NCBI GenBank assembly: GCA_046727855.1 | Contig: JBKPDL010000077.1 | Location: 1-7,310 of the forward strand | DNA from: DASPWV01 sp046727855 | GTDB taxonomy: Bacteria > Acidobacteriota > Vicinamibacteria > Vicinamibacterales > UBA2999 | Length of the DNA: 7,310 nucleotides | Direction of reading: 5' to 3' | Notes under the pieces: model-generated | Databases searched by the model: none | Told to the model about the DNA's origin: nothing | Seen by the model: the letters and a program-made list of their open reading frames with translations, nothing else | Shown here: one piece after another, positions 1 through 6,798 of the stretch | How positions within the stretch are numbered: the stretch's first letter is position 1 | How the letters are laid out: the number at the start of each line of letters is the position of its first letter | Translations under genes and position numbers: made by a program

Positions 1-87
1 ATCACATTCGTCGAGACGATAGATTTGCAGAAGCGCGGGGCCGACGGCCAGTGGGTCATCAATTCGGTGAAGCGCGCGCAAAAATAA
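1..87 (+). CDS. C-terminal end of an unidentified protein (5' truncated)
   Basis: Frame 1 is open from the first base to a TAA at 85-87 and gives 28 residues that end in SVKRAQK. The stretch reads as alternating hydrophobic and polar residues (FVETIDLQKR, then GQWVINSVKR). This fits a final pair of beta strands, as in SnoaL/NTF2-like or other small alpha+beta domains where a 'DGQWVI' strand closes the fold. That likeness is weak and no family is assigned. The stop lies 12 nt before the start of the radical SAM gene and in the same frame, so the two are probably co-transcribed. Coding is supported by the open frame, the close junction and the protein-like composition. The start and function lie outside the window. 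Confidence 0.6.
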   Translation: MTFVETIDLQKRGADGQWVINSVKRAQK

Positions 88-89
88 AC

Positions 90-94
90 AGGGG
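90..94 (+). promoter_or_regulatory. Ribosome binding site supporting the TTG start at 100
   Basis: AGGGG at 90-94 lies 5 nt before the TTG at 100-102. The ATG at 96-98 is in another frame and stops after four codons (TAA at 108-110), so it cannot start the radical SAM gene. An in-frame stop at 85-87 leaves TTG 100 as the earliest usable start. Confidence 0.5.
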
Positions 95-99
95 CATGT

Positions 100-1221
100 T
101 TGATCGATAACCTGCGGCGGTCGGCGCACCTGGGTCTGGCGCTCATCAAAGCCACTGCGGTGCGGCCGGCTGAGCCGCTGAAATTGAACTTCTGTCTCAC
201 CTACTGGTGCCAGTATCGATGTAAGACCTGCAACATCTGGCAGCGTAAGCCGACCGACGAGCTCACGACCGACGAAGTGCTCGCATTCGTGCGTGAGAAT
301 CCGCACATCAGGTGGGCGGATCTGACGGGCGGCGAGATTTTTCTGCGCCCCGATATCGACGAGATCTTCGACGCGATCGTCGGCGGCTGGAATCGGCTCG
401 CCATTCTCCACTTTCCGACCAACGGCTTTCTCACCGATCGCATCGTCAAGAGCGTGGAACGTCTCGCGCGGCGCCGAACGGCCGGAACCATCGTGACTGT
501 CAGCCTCGACGGCGACGAGCGCCTCAACGACGAAGTTCGGGGGATCAAAGGCGGCTTCAAACGGCAGATTGAAACGTTCAAGGCACTGCGGCGCATTCCC
601 GGCGTTCAAGTGGTCTTTGGCGTGACGCTTTCTTCTTACAACGCCGGGCAGTTTGGTCAGACCTTCGACGCGTGCGCGCGCGAATGCCCGGGCCTGTCGA
701 TTCAGGATGTGCACCTGAACATCGCGCAGGTGTCGGACCACTACTACGGCAACGACGGGCGCGCGACTTTCGTGCCCGATCAGGCCACGGCGCGCACAGA
801 GCTGCGCGGTTATCAGGCACGACGCGGCCACGCCCGCTCGCCGCAGCAGCTGCTCGAGAACACGTATCTCAAGTATCTGGATCGGTTTCTGGAGACGCGG
901 CAAACTCCGATGCCGTGCCATTCACTGCGCGCGAGCTGCTTCGTCGATCCATGGGGTGTCGTTTATCCGTGTATCACCTATTCGCGACCAATTGGACGGC
1001 TGCGCGACACGGGTATGCGCCTCGACCCGATCTGGAATGCCCGCGAGACCGCGCAGCTGCAAAAGGAGATCTGGGAAGGCCAATGCCCTCAGTGCTGGAC
1101 GGCCTGTGAAGCGTACCAGAGCATCCTCGGTAACGTTCTGGCGGCACGCTTCCACGCTCCACGTGCGAGCGCTTCGCATTCGGCGCAACCTGCTTCTCCA
1201 AATTCAGAGCTCGTGCGATGA
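100..1221 (+). CDS. Radical SAM protein with a SPASM-like C-terminal domain
   Basis: A 373-residue cytosolic enzyme. The radical SAM core starts near residue 28. The CxxxCxxC motif that holds the [4Fe-4S] cluster and binds S-adenosylmethionine is C37-C41-C44, followed by NIW. The SAM-binding GGE motif is residues 77-79, within DLTGGE. The family uses a 5'-deoxyadenosyl radical to abstract hydrogen from a substrate. The C-terminal part has cysteines C273, C280, C291, C329, C332 and C336. C273-x12-G286-x4-C291 fits the first half of the SPASM signature (CX9-15GX4C). The second half is shortened to CX2CX3C with no later cysteine, so probably one auxiliary cluster, or an altered pair, is bound. 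The last 25 residues or so are a disordered-looking Ala/Ser/Pro tail. The TTG start is set by an upstream in-frame stop and AGGGG at 90-94. The stop overlaps the next ATG by 4 nt, suggesting translational coupling. The substrate is unknown. Glycosyltransferase and carbamoyltransferase neighbours suggest a sugar or glycolipid rather than a peptide. The family call is firm. Confidence 0.92.
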   Translation: MIDNLRRSAHLGLALIKATAVRPAEPLKLNFCLTYWCQYRCKTCNIWQRKPTDELTTDEVLAFVRENPHIRWADLTGGEIFLRPDIDEIFDAIVGGWNRLAILHFPTNGFLTDRIVKSVERLARRRTAGTIVTVSLDGDERLNDEVRGIKGGFKRQIETFKALRRIPGVQVVFGVTLSSYNAGQFGQTFDACARECPGLSIQDVHLNIAQVSDHYYGNDGRATFVPDQATARTELRGYQARRGHARSPQQLLENTYLKYLDRFLETRQTPMPCHSLRASCFVDPWGVVYPCITYSRPIGRLRDTGMRLDPIWNARETAQLQKEIWEGQCPQCWTACEAYQSILGNVLAARFHAPRASASHSAQPASPNSELVR

Positions 1222-1961
1222 ACGTCACGTGTTACAGCGACGCGGTCATCCAGGCGCACCTCGACCGCGCCGTCGCGCAGCACGTTGCCACAGAGGTATC
1301 CGCGGTGATCGCGGCCAAGCAGGAAGGTCCGAGCATCGGCGGCATCGTGAAGCGCACGCGCGCGTTTGCGGGCGAAGTGATTGCGGTTGTAGGCCGCTCC
1401 ACCGACGGCACTGCGGAAGTCGCCGCGCAAAACGGCGCGACCGTGCTCTCGGACGGCGGCCGCGGCAAAGGCGAGGCGCTACGCCGCGCGATCGCTCGTA
1501 TCCGGACGCCAATCACGGTCTTCCTCGATGCTGATGGCTCACACGACCCGGAGGATATTCCGCTCCTGGTCGAACCGATCTTGAGCGATCGCGCCGATCA
1601 CGTGTCGGCTTCCCGTCTCAGGGGCGGGTCGAGCGAGCTTCACGGCGGCTTTGACGAGTTTTTGCGCCTTGCGGGAAGCTCCTTTATTACCGCCTGCATC
1701 AACTGGCGATTCAACTGCCGCCTCAGCGAAAGTCAGAACGGCTTCCGCGCCATCCGCACCGAGGTACTGCGTCAGCTCGATCTCAAAGAGGACACCACCA
1801 CAATCGAACAGGAGATGATCATCAAGACGCTGCGGCGCGGATTCCGCATGGCGGAAGTGCCGAGCCACGAGCACCCGCGCACGCATGGCACGTCGCACAT
1901 CCGGGTGTGGCGCAGCGCGCCGCGCTACGGCTGGTCGCTGGTCAAGTACCTGTTCTTTTAA
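1218..1961 (+). CDS. Glycosyltransferase family 2 (DPM1-like, no membrane anchor)
   Basis: A 247-residue GT-A fold enzyme resembling polyprenyl/dolichyl-phosphate sugar transferases. Domain landmarks are: the first beta strand and loop at 27-37 (VSAVIAAKQEG, counterpart of the usual VIPA-NE motif); VVGRSTDGT at 57-65; GRGKGEALR at 81-89; the metal- and nucleotide-sugar-binding DxD as D104-A-D106 in FLDADGSHDP; GG at 136-137; NGFR at 174-177; and a basic, His-rich HPRTHGTSHI near the end. The order matches family 2 enzymes that move a sugar from an NDP donor to a lipid phosphate. No transmembrane segment follows, so it should be cytosolic or peripheral. The usual acidic pair in the second motif (VVDDGSTDGT in many relatives) is replaced by Gly-Arg. 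About 26 residues precede the first strand. ATG 1218 is chosen for its ATGA overlap with the radical SAM stop. The acceptor could be undecaprenyl phosphate or a cytoplasmic intermediate; the sequence does not decide. Confidence 0.88.
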   Translation: MNVTCYSDAVIQAHLDRAVAQHVATEVSAVIAAKQEGPSIGGIVKRTRAFAGEVIAVVGRSTDGTAEVAAQNGATVLSDGGRGKGEALRRAIARIRTPITVFLDADGSHDPEDIPLLVEPILSDRADHVSASRLRGGSSELHGGFDEFLRLAGSSFITACINWRFNCRLSESQNGFRAIRTEVLRQLDLKEDTTTIEQEMIIKTLRRGFRMAEVPSHEHPRTHGTSHIRVWRSAPRYGWSLVKYLFF

Positions 1962-1993
1962 TCGCCTCGCAACACCGATAGACTCTGGGCCGC

Positions 1994-3700
1994 GTGAACG
2001 TACTGGGCATCTGGGACGGACACGATGCCGGCGCCGCGCTGCTGCAGGACGGACGGCTTCGTTTCGCGGTGAACGAAGAACGCCTCACACGGCGCAAGCT
2101 CGAGATCCGCTTTCCCACGCAATCGATCGAAGCCTGTCTCGCGTCGGCGAGCCTGCGGCCCGGTGACATCGATCTGGTCGCCGCCTCCACGTCCGATCCT
2201 GCGAAGACGCTCGGACGGTGGTGGCCCGGCAGCAAGGAACGGTACTACGCCGTGCGTCGCCGCAAGGCGTGGCCGGGGGTCCTTGCACGACTGACCCGCG
2301 GCATGAAATACCGCATGACCGAGTGGCCGCCTGGCCCCGTTTCGACGATGCTCAGTCGCGTCGCACTCGGCCGGACGCTTCGCCAACACGGCCTTGCGGA
2401 CGCCGAACTCGTCATCGTCGACCATCACGAAGCGCACGCCGCTGCGGCCGCGTGGGCATCCGGCTTCGCGCCATGTGCGGTGATCACGATCGATGGACTC
2501 GGCGATGGGCATTCGGCGACGATCTCGACTTTCAGCGGCGGTGCGTTGCAGCGTGTGGCCTCGTCGCCGGCGCGGTACTCGCTGGGCGTGTTCTTCGAGC
2601 ACGTCACGAATCTCCTCAACATGCGCGAGCTCGAGGACGAAGGCAAAGTCATGGCGCTCGCTGATTACGCATCGCCCGTAGACGACGAGGAGAATCCATT
2701 ATTCAAATGCATTCGCGTGCGGTCGGGGCGGATTGAGACGGTTAGCCCCGGACACAGCCTCCGGCCCATGCTCGCGCGGATTCACTGGCGTTATGCGAAC
2801 GAGCAGTTTGCGTACATGGCACAGCGCGTGGTCGAACAGACATGTGTCGGACTCGCGCGCGACGCGGTTCGCCTCACTGGATTGCGGCGCATCGCGCTTG
2901 CCGGCGGCGTTGTTTCCAATGTCAAGGCCACGCGCCGCATCCGGCAACTGCCTGAAGTCGAGGACGTGTACGTGTTTCCGCATATGGGAGACGGCGGCCT
3001 CGCGGTGGGCGCCGCTGTGGTTGGTGCCGCACGCAAACGCGAAAAGATCGATTTGACTCTCACGAGCCTCGATCTTGGGCACGGCTACAGCCGTGACGAT
3101 ATCGAACGCGCTCTTCAGACCGCAGGCCTGGTCGCCCGCTGTTGGCCGCACGTGGCTCACGCCGTCGCGGAACTCCTCGAGCGCGATTGCATCGTGATGT
3201 GGTTTCAAGGACGAATGGAGTACGGTCCACGCGCACTCGGCAATCGCAGCGTGCTCGCACGTCCCGATCGGCCTGCGCTGCGCGATCGGTTGAACCTCGT
3301 GTTGAAACGGCGGGTGTGGTATCAGCCGTTCTGTCCGAGCATGCTGGAGAGCGAAGGCGCTCGCTTGCTCGCGGACTGGAACGGCAGCCGGAATCGCTTC
3401 ATGACCATCGCCTCGCAGGTCGCAGTCGAACACCGGGAGCGGCTCGCCGGGGTCATGAGCATCGACGGCACATGCCGGCCGCAATTCGTGGCCGACGACG
3501 ATCCCGGCGAGTTCGCCGAATTACTGCGCGAAGGCCAGCGCAAGTGGGGGGTTGGTGCGGTGCTGAATACGAGCTTCAACATTCACGGTGAACCGCTGGT
3601 GTGTTCGCCGGAACAGGCGATCGACGTGTTCCAGCGTTCTCGAGCGGACGCGCTCGCGATCGGACCATTTCTCGTTCAGCGCTCTGACACACATGCGTAA
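1994..3700 (+). CDS. O-carbamoyltransferase, NodU/CmcH/TobZ family
   Basis: A 568-residue protein, the usual length for this family, which transfers a carbamoyl group from carbamoyl phosphate via carbamoyl-adenylate to a hydroxyl on a sugar, antibiotic or Nod factor. The Kae1-like N-terminal domain opens with VLGIWDGHDAGAALL, followed by EERLTRRK. It carries the metal-binding H144-HEA-H148 pair, a TIDGLGDG phosphate loop, LAGGVVSNVK, and GDGG with D333, the counterpart of the metal-ligand Asp. The YrdC-like C-terminal domain has GRMEYGPRALGNRS (residues 406-419), FCPS, and NTSFN (525-529) followed by HGEPLV. All expected motifs are present, so it is probably active. GTG 1994 places the first family motif at residue 3 and is strongly preferred, although no good Shine-Dalgarno is visible. 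It lies 32 nt after the GT2 gene and overlaps the next gene by 8 nt. The context suggests a carbohydrate or glycolipid acceptor. The exact acceptor is unknown, so no gene symbol is given. Confidence 0.95.
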   Translation: MNVLGIWDGHDAGAALLQDGRLRFAVNEERLTRRKLEIRFPTQSIEACLASASLRPGDIDLVAASTSDPAKTLGRWWPGSKERYYAVRRRKAWPGVLARLTRGMKYRMTEWPPGPVSTMLSRVALGRTLRQHGLADAELVIVDHHEAHAAAAAWASGFAPCAVITIDGLGDGHSATISTFSGGALQRVASSPARYSLGVFFEHVTNLLNMRELEDEGKVMALADYASPVDDEENPLFKCIRVRSGRIETVSPGHSLRPMLARIHWRYANEQFAYMAQRVVEQTCVGLARDAVRLTGLRRIALAGGVVSNVKATRRIRQLPEVEDVYVFPHMGDGGLAVGAAVVGAARKREKIDLTLTSLDLGHGYSRDDIERALQTAGLVARCWPHVAHAVAELLERDCIVMWFQGRMEYGPRALGNRSVLARPDRPALRDRLNLVLKRRVWYQPFCPSMLESEGARLLADWNGSRNRFMTIASQVAVEHRERLAGVMSIDGTCRPQFVADDDPGEFAELLREGQRKWGVGAVLNTSFNIHGEPLVCSPEQAIDVFQRSRADALAIGPFLVQRSDTHA

Positions 3701-5399
3701 CGCGTTGATCGAGGCAATACGCAGGCGATACACCCTTGCGCTGGCGTGGATCGTCGTGATTGCGGCGCTGTTCTTGTGGCTTGCAGCCACTCCGATACCC
3801 TTGCTGCGCGAACAGCTGAAGAGCGCGCAGTTCTGGTCGCTGGAACTCTGCGTGGCGCTGCTGCTCGCGCTCGGCGCCGCTCTGGCGCGAAGCATCTGGC
3901 GCGAACTGCACCGGCGAGATGTGGTGAACCTCGCTGCAGTTGCGCTGTTCGCCGTCTGCCTCACTGTATTCGTTGCGCCGAGAACCAACCGCATCTACTA
4001 CGACGAGCAGATTTACCAGAGCATCGGGCAGAACCTGGCGGACCTTCGCAAAGCGCAAATGTGCAACGACGGCATGGTGGAGTACGGCCGATTGCAGTGT
4101 CTATCAGGCGAATACAACAAGCAGCCCTACGCCTACCCTCATCTCCTGAGTCTCGTCTACCGGATTGCCGGAGTCGACGCACGCTGGGCTTTTTTCGTCA
4201 ACGCGGCCGTAATGGGATTGACGGTGATTGTCGTCTACCTTGCTGCGCTGTTTTTATTTGCCGATCGGTTGGCGGCGTTGTTCTCCGGCTTGATGGTAGC
4301 GCTCATGCCGCAACAGATTCTCTGGTCGGCTACCGCGGCGGCCGAGCCATCGGCGTCGTTGGCCTGCGCCGGTGCGCTCGCGGCGGCGGCTTACTTTACC
4401 GTCGCGAGGACCACGATCGCGCTCGCCTTCGCGGCGGCGGCCACGGCGTATGCCGTGCAGTTTCGTCCGGAGTCGATCTTGATCGTTCCCGTCGTTGGCC
4501 TGCTCCTGTGGCAGAGCGGGCGCGATGAGCTGCGGCTGCCCCGAGTCTGGTGGGTTGGTTTGTTGTTTGTGGTGCTCATGACTGTGCATGCCGCCCATTT
4601 GTTCGCGGTGCGCAACGAGGGATGGGGAACCTCGGACGCGCGGCTGTCCCTTCGCTACGTCGCCGACAATTTCGCGGTCAACGGCCGCTTCTACATCGCT
4701 GACGAGCGTTTCCCCGTCGTCTTGACGCTGTTTGCGTTCGCAGGGCTCGCTGCGCGCCACGTCGGACGAGGACGGTCAGTCGTGCTGATGTATTTCGCGC
4801 TGTTCTTCGGGATCGACCTGCTGTTCTACGCGGGGAGCTACAACTACGGCGCCGACGTGCGGTATTCACTTATGACATTTCCACCGATTGCGATCCTCGG
4901 CGGACTGGGAGCGGCGCAGGTCACGAGGTGGCTGGAGACGCTCCGGCCCCGAGTGCCTGCGTTGTTCATAGTCAACGCCGGGTTGCTGTTTCAGTTCCTC
5001 TGGTACATGCCGGTCGTTCGCGCCACAACCGAAGAGGCGTGGGCCGCGCGCGCCGATGTTCGATTTGCTGAACGCGTGGTGCCCGAGCTGCGCGGGAACT
5101 CTTACGTGCTGACCCATAACCCCAACATGTTCCATGTCTGGGGCGTAAGCGCCGGCCAGGTCTCGATGATTCTCAATAACCCCACCTACGTGGATTACCT
5201 GGGCACACGCTACGCGGGCGGGGTTTACTTCCACTGGAACTTCTGGTGCAACGTGCATGATCCAGCTCAGCATGAACTCTGCCGGCGCGCGCTCGAGAGC
5301 AAGCCGGCTGTGCTGGTGCATCAATTCCGTGAGCGCGACCAGCGCTTTGCTCTCTACCGATTCGAAACAGAGCCGATAACGATAAATAGTGTGAAATGA
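3693..5399 (+). CDS. GT-C type membrane glycosyltransferase (ArnT/PMT, GT39-like)
   Basis: A 568-residue integral membrane protein with roughly twelve hydrophobic segments. Three are near residues 14-33, 49-66 and 77-95, and the rest run from about 166 to 435. After the third comes IYYDEQIY with D104-E105. An acidic pair in a periplasmic loop after a transmembrane helix is the typical catalytic site of GT-C enzymes that use polyprenyl-phosphate sugars. The loop continues with C124, C136 and QPYAYPHLL. A later DVRYSLMTFPP (R390-Y391) resembles the RY/P motif of ArnT-like proteins. Residues from about 436 to 568 form a soluble, probably periplasmic domain with C519 and C530. The frame is open upstream to GTG 3588, but that stretch lies inside the YrdC-domain coding region and reads as Arg/Ser-rich shadow. 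ATG 3693 gives an 8-nt overlap with the carbamoyltransferase stop and a normal N-terminus, and is chosen. It could instead be a lineage-specific membrane protein of the same fold. GT-C membership is likely; the sugar and acceptor are unknown. Confidence 0.8.
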   Translation: MRNALIEAIRRRYTLALAWIVVIAALFLWLAATPIPLLREQLKSAQFWSLELCVALLLALGAALARSIWRELHRRDVVNLAAVALFAVCLTVFVAPRTNRIYYDEQIYQSIGQNLADLRKAQMCNDGMVEYGRLQCLSGEYNKQPYAYPHLLSLVYRIAGVDARWAFFVNAAVMGLTVIVVYLAALFLFADRLAALFSGLMVALMPQQILWSATAAAEPSASLACAGALAAAAYFTVARTTIALAFAAAATAYAVQFRPESILIVPVVGLLLWQSGRDELRLPRVWWVGLLFVVLMTVHAAHLFAVRNEGWGTSDARLSLRYVADNFAVNGRFYIADERFPVVLTLFAFAGLAARHVGRGRSVVLMYFALFFGIDLLFYAGSYNYGADVRYSLMTFPPIAILGGLGAAQVTRWLETLRPRVPALFIVNAGLLFQFLWYMPVVRATTEEAWAARADVRFAERVVPELRGNSYVLTHNPNMFHVWGVSAGQVSMILNNPTYVDYLGTRYAGGVYFHWNFWCNVHDPAQHELCRRALESKPAVLVHQFRERDQRFALYRFETEPITINSVK

Positions 5400-5423
5400 G
5401 CGCCATTGCGGGTGAACTTCGCC

Positions 5424-5453
5424 TTGACTAACTCTTAGGAACAATGCGATATC
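5424..5453 (+). promoter_or_regulatory. Weak sigma-70-like promoter candidate before the beta-barrel gene
   Basis: TTGACT at 5424-5429 matches the -35 consensus in five of six positions. After 18 nt, GATATC at 5448-5453 matches TATAAT in only three of six. It sits in the 98-nt gap that separates the glycan gene set from the exported-protein pair, about 45 nt before the start at 5498, which is a sensible place for a promoter. The -10 match is poor and promoters of this group may not follow the E. coli consensus, so this is tentative. I see no hairpin with a T run in the gap; GGTG/CGCC at 5411-5423 forms only a 4-bp stem. Confidence 0.25.
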
Positions 5454-5487
5454 TCGTCCGCAAAAATTGAAGCCACTTCTGCGGTTC

Positions 5488-5494
5488 AGGGGGA
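5488..5494 (+). promoter_or_regulatory. Ribosome binding site for the beta-barrel gene (GTG 5498)
   Basis: AGGGGGA at 5488-5494, with AGGGG 5 nt before GTG 5498, supports that start. A second strong motif, GGAGGAG at 5514-5520, lies 13 nt before an in-frame GTG at 5534, which would give a more usual signal peptide. The two compete as the true start. Confidence 0.4.
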
Positions 5495-5497
5495 CTT

Positions 5498-6787
5498 GTG
5501 CGTACAGAGACTCGGAGGAGCTTTGAGCCAGATGTGCAGAGTTGCCTTACACCCCGGAGCCGGCCTATTCGACTCAGCCTGCTGCTCGTACTTTTAGGCG
5601 CTGTTCCAGCCGCCGCTCAGGTAGACACGATCACGAGCGAGGTTTCACTCGCCGATACGCTGAGCCAGCTGACACAGATCATGTTCGTGCCCGAAGTCGG
5701 CGAGATTCTCAAAATGAACACCGCGGTCGAAGTGGCGTCAACCCCGCTCGGAACGTCCGCAGGTGGCTTCGCCTTCAAGCTGGACAAAACCACCGGCCTG
5801 GAAGTCCGGAAAGCCAGCACCTTCGGACCATCGTTCGCGGAGCGCGTGATTACGGCCGGGGCCGGCCAAATGAGCTTTGCCGCCAGCCTGACGACGGCGA
5901 CATTCGACAAACTCTACAAACACGATCTGGACCGCATGCAGTTGGTCAGTTCGACCTCTCCGTCTCCCGAGCTCCAGCAGAAGGGCATCATGAGTCTTGT
6001 GATGACGGCCTACACCACCGCGATCCAGGGCGTTATGGGCGTAACCGACAAGGCTGACGTCGGCGTCGCCGTGCCGATCGTGCAAATCAAGATCGACGCT
6101 ATCTCGTGGGTGGAGAACGTAAACGGGACCATCCTGGCGAGGGCCACTGGCATAGGGCAATCCACTGGTATCGGTGACGTTGCCGTGTTCGGCAAGTTCC
6201 GCCTCTTGCAGTTCGGTGGCGAACCGCCGCCCGATGCGCCGGTGACACCCGATCCGGGCGGGCTTGCAGTGCTCATCACGCAACGCCTACCGACCGGGAG
6301 CGTCGAGAACCTTCGCGGCTTGGGCATTTACAGGACCCTAGGTTCGCTGGTGTTCTCAGCGGGCAAGGGCAAGTTCCGTCCGCATGCGCAAGTCGGCTAC
6401 GAATGGTGGAGCAAAGGCATCGACGTCGTGTCGGAATTCGACCCCACCGTCACGGCGCGGCATTCATTTCAGTGGGCTGCGGGTATCGAGGTCGAGGCAG
6501 CGCCCAAGCTCACGCTCATCGCGGATTTTCTCAGCCGCCAGATCAACGGCGGCGGCAAGATCGGATCGAATACGCTGACCGATCCGGCTGTCTTGCGCTC
6601 TGGCGTCACCTCGCTAACCTATGCGCTTGGGTTGCCGGAGGGAATTTTGAAGCAGGCCGTCGTGCCTGGCTTGAAATGGAACCTCAAAGGAAAGCTTCTG
6701 CTGAATCTCAACGCGATCATCTCGGTCAGAGACAACGGCCTGCATGACAAGTTCACGCCCGTCGTGGGGCTCGATTTCACGTTTTGA
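5498..6787 (+). CDS. Exported outer-membrane beta-barrel protein, transporter-like
   Basis: A 429-residue protein with a signal peptide: a basic stretch (R20, R22, R25), a Leu/Val core at 26-36 and a likely cleavage in PAAAQ near residue 40. The mature part is rich in alternating hydrophobic and polar strands and Gly, and ends in GLDFTF, an aromatic C-terminal strand typical of barrels inserted by the BAM complex. Segments such as ITAGAGQMSFAASL, GIGDVAVFGKFRL, LAVLITQRLPTGS and HAQVGYEWW resemble the loose group of barrel proteins annotated as transporters or 'MetA-pathway of phenol degradation' proteins. A Pro-rich loop (about 242-254) is probably extracellular or periplasmic. The start is uncertain between GTG 5498 and in-frame GTG 5534 (residue 13); the latter gives a shorter signal peptide. 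A lipoprotein gene follows after 11 nt, suggesting a two-gene operon. The role is unknown: transport of a hydrophobic compound or of a surface glycan are both possible. I am confident it is an exported barrel, much less about its function. Confidence 0.72.
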   Translation: MRTETRRSFEPDVQSCLTPRSRPIRLSLLLVLLGAVPAAAQVDTITSEVSLADTLSQLTQIMFVPEVGEILKMNTAVEVASTPLGTSAGGFAFKLDKTTGLEVRKASTFGPSFAERVITAGAGQMSFAASLTTATFDKLYKHDLDRMQLVSSTSPSPELQQKGIMSLVMTAYTTAIQGVMGVTDKADVGVAVPIVQIKIDAISWVENVNGTILARATGIGQSTGIGDVAVFGKFRLLQFGGEPPPDAPVTPDPGGLAVLITQRLPTGSVENLRGLGIYRTLGSLVFSAGKGKFRPHAQVGYEWWSKGIDVVSEFDPTVTARHSFQWAAGIEVEAAPKLTLIADFLSRQINGGGKIGSNTLTDPAVLRSGVTSLTYALGLPEGILKQAVVPGLKWNLKGKLLLNLNAIISVRDNGLHDKFTPVVGLDFTF

Positions 6788-6790
6788 GGA
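6786..6790 (+). promoter_or_regulatory. Ribosome binding site for the lipoprotein gene (GTG 6799)
   Basis: GAGGA at 6786-6790 overlaps the stop codon of the beta-barrel gene and lies 8 nt before GTG 6799. The alternative ATG at 6814, which gives an equally good lipoprotein signal, has no comparable site. Confidence 0.5.
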
Positions 6791-6798
6791 CAACTCGA

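Noticed and set aside
956..1534. Plus-strand open frame of 192 codons bridging the radical SAM and GT2 genes
   Set aside because: Arg-rich shadow in another frame. Both overlapping real genes have intact motifs across this stretch.
1..1993. RiPP precursor peptide for the radical SAM enzyme
   Set aside because: The junctions around the enzyme are 12 nt and an overlap, the next gap is 32 nt, and the 28-residue upstream fragment is the end of a longer protein without a Gly-rich or Cys-rich core. No precursor is visible in this window.
1958..2602. Minus-strand open frame of 214 codons opposite the start of the carbamoyltransferase gene
   Set aside because: Arg/Ala/His-rich composition without domain signals, fully opposite a well-supported gene.
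2699..3484. Long minus-strand open frame (261 codons) inside the carbamoyltransferase gene
   Set aside because: The + strand frame carries all conserved carbamoyltransferase motifs here. The minus frame has no recognisable motif and is a by-product of high GC.
3588..3692. Upstream extension of the GT-C gene to GTG 3588
   Set aside because: It would overlap the conserved NTSFN-to-C-terminus part of the carbamoyltransferase by over 100 nt and adds an Arg/Ser-rich stretch unlike a membrane protein N-terminus. ATG 3693 gives a natural short overlap.
5400..5423. Rho-independent terminator after the GT-C gene
   Set aside because: Only a 4-bp GGTG/CGCC stem can be drawn and no T run follows it.
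4866..5444. Minus-strand open frame of 192 codons covering the end of the GT-C gene and part of the 98-nt gap
   Set aside because: No domain features are visible, and it lies almost wholly opposite a well-supported gene.
5738..6283. Minus-strand open frame of 181 codons opposite the beta-barrel gene
   Set aside because: The composition is typical of an antisense shadow, and the plus frame has a signal peptide, strand pattern and barrel C-terminus.
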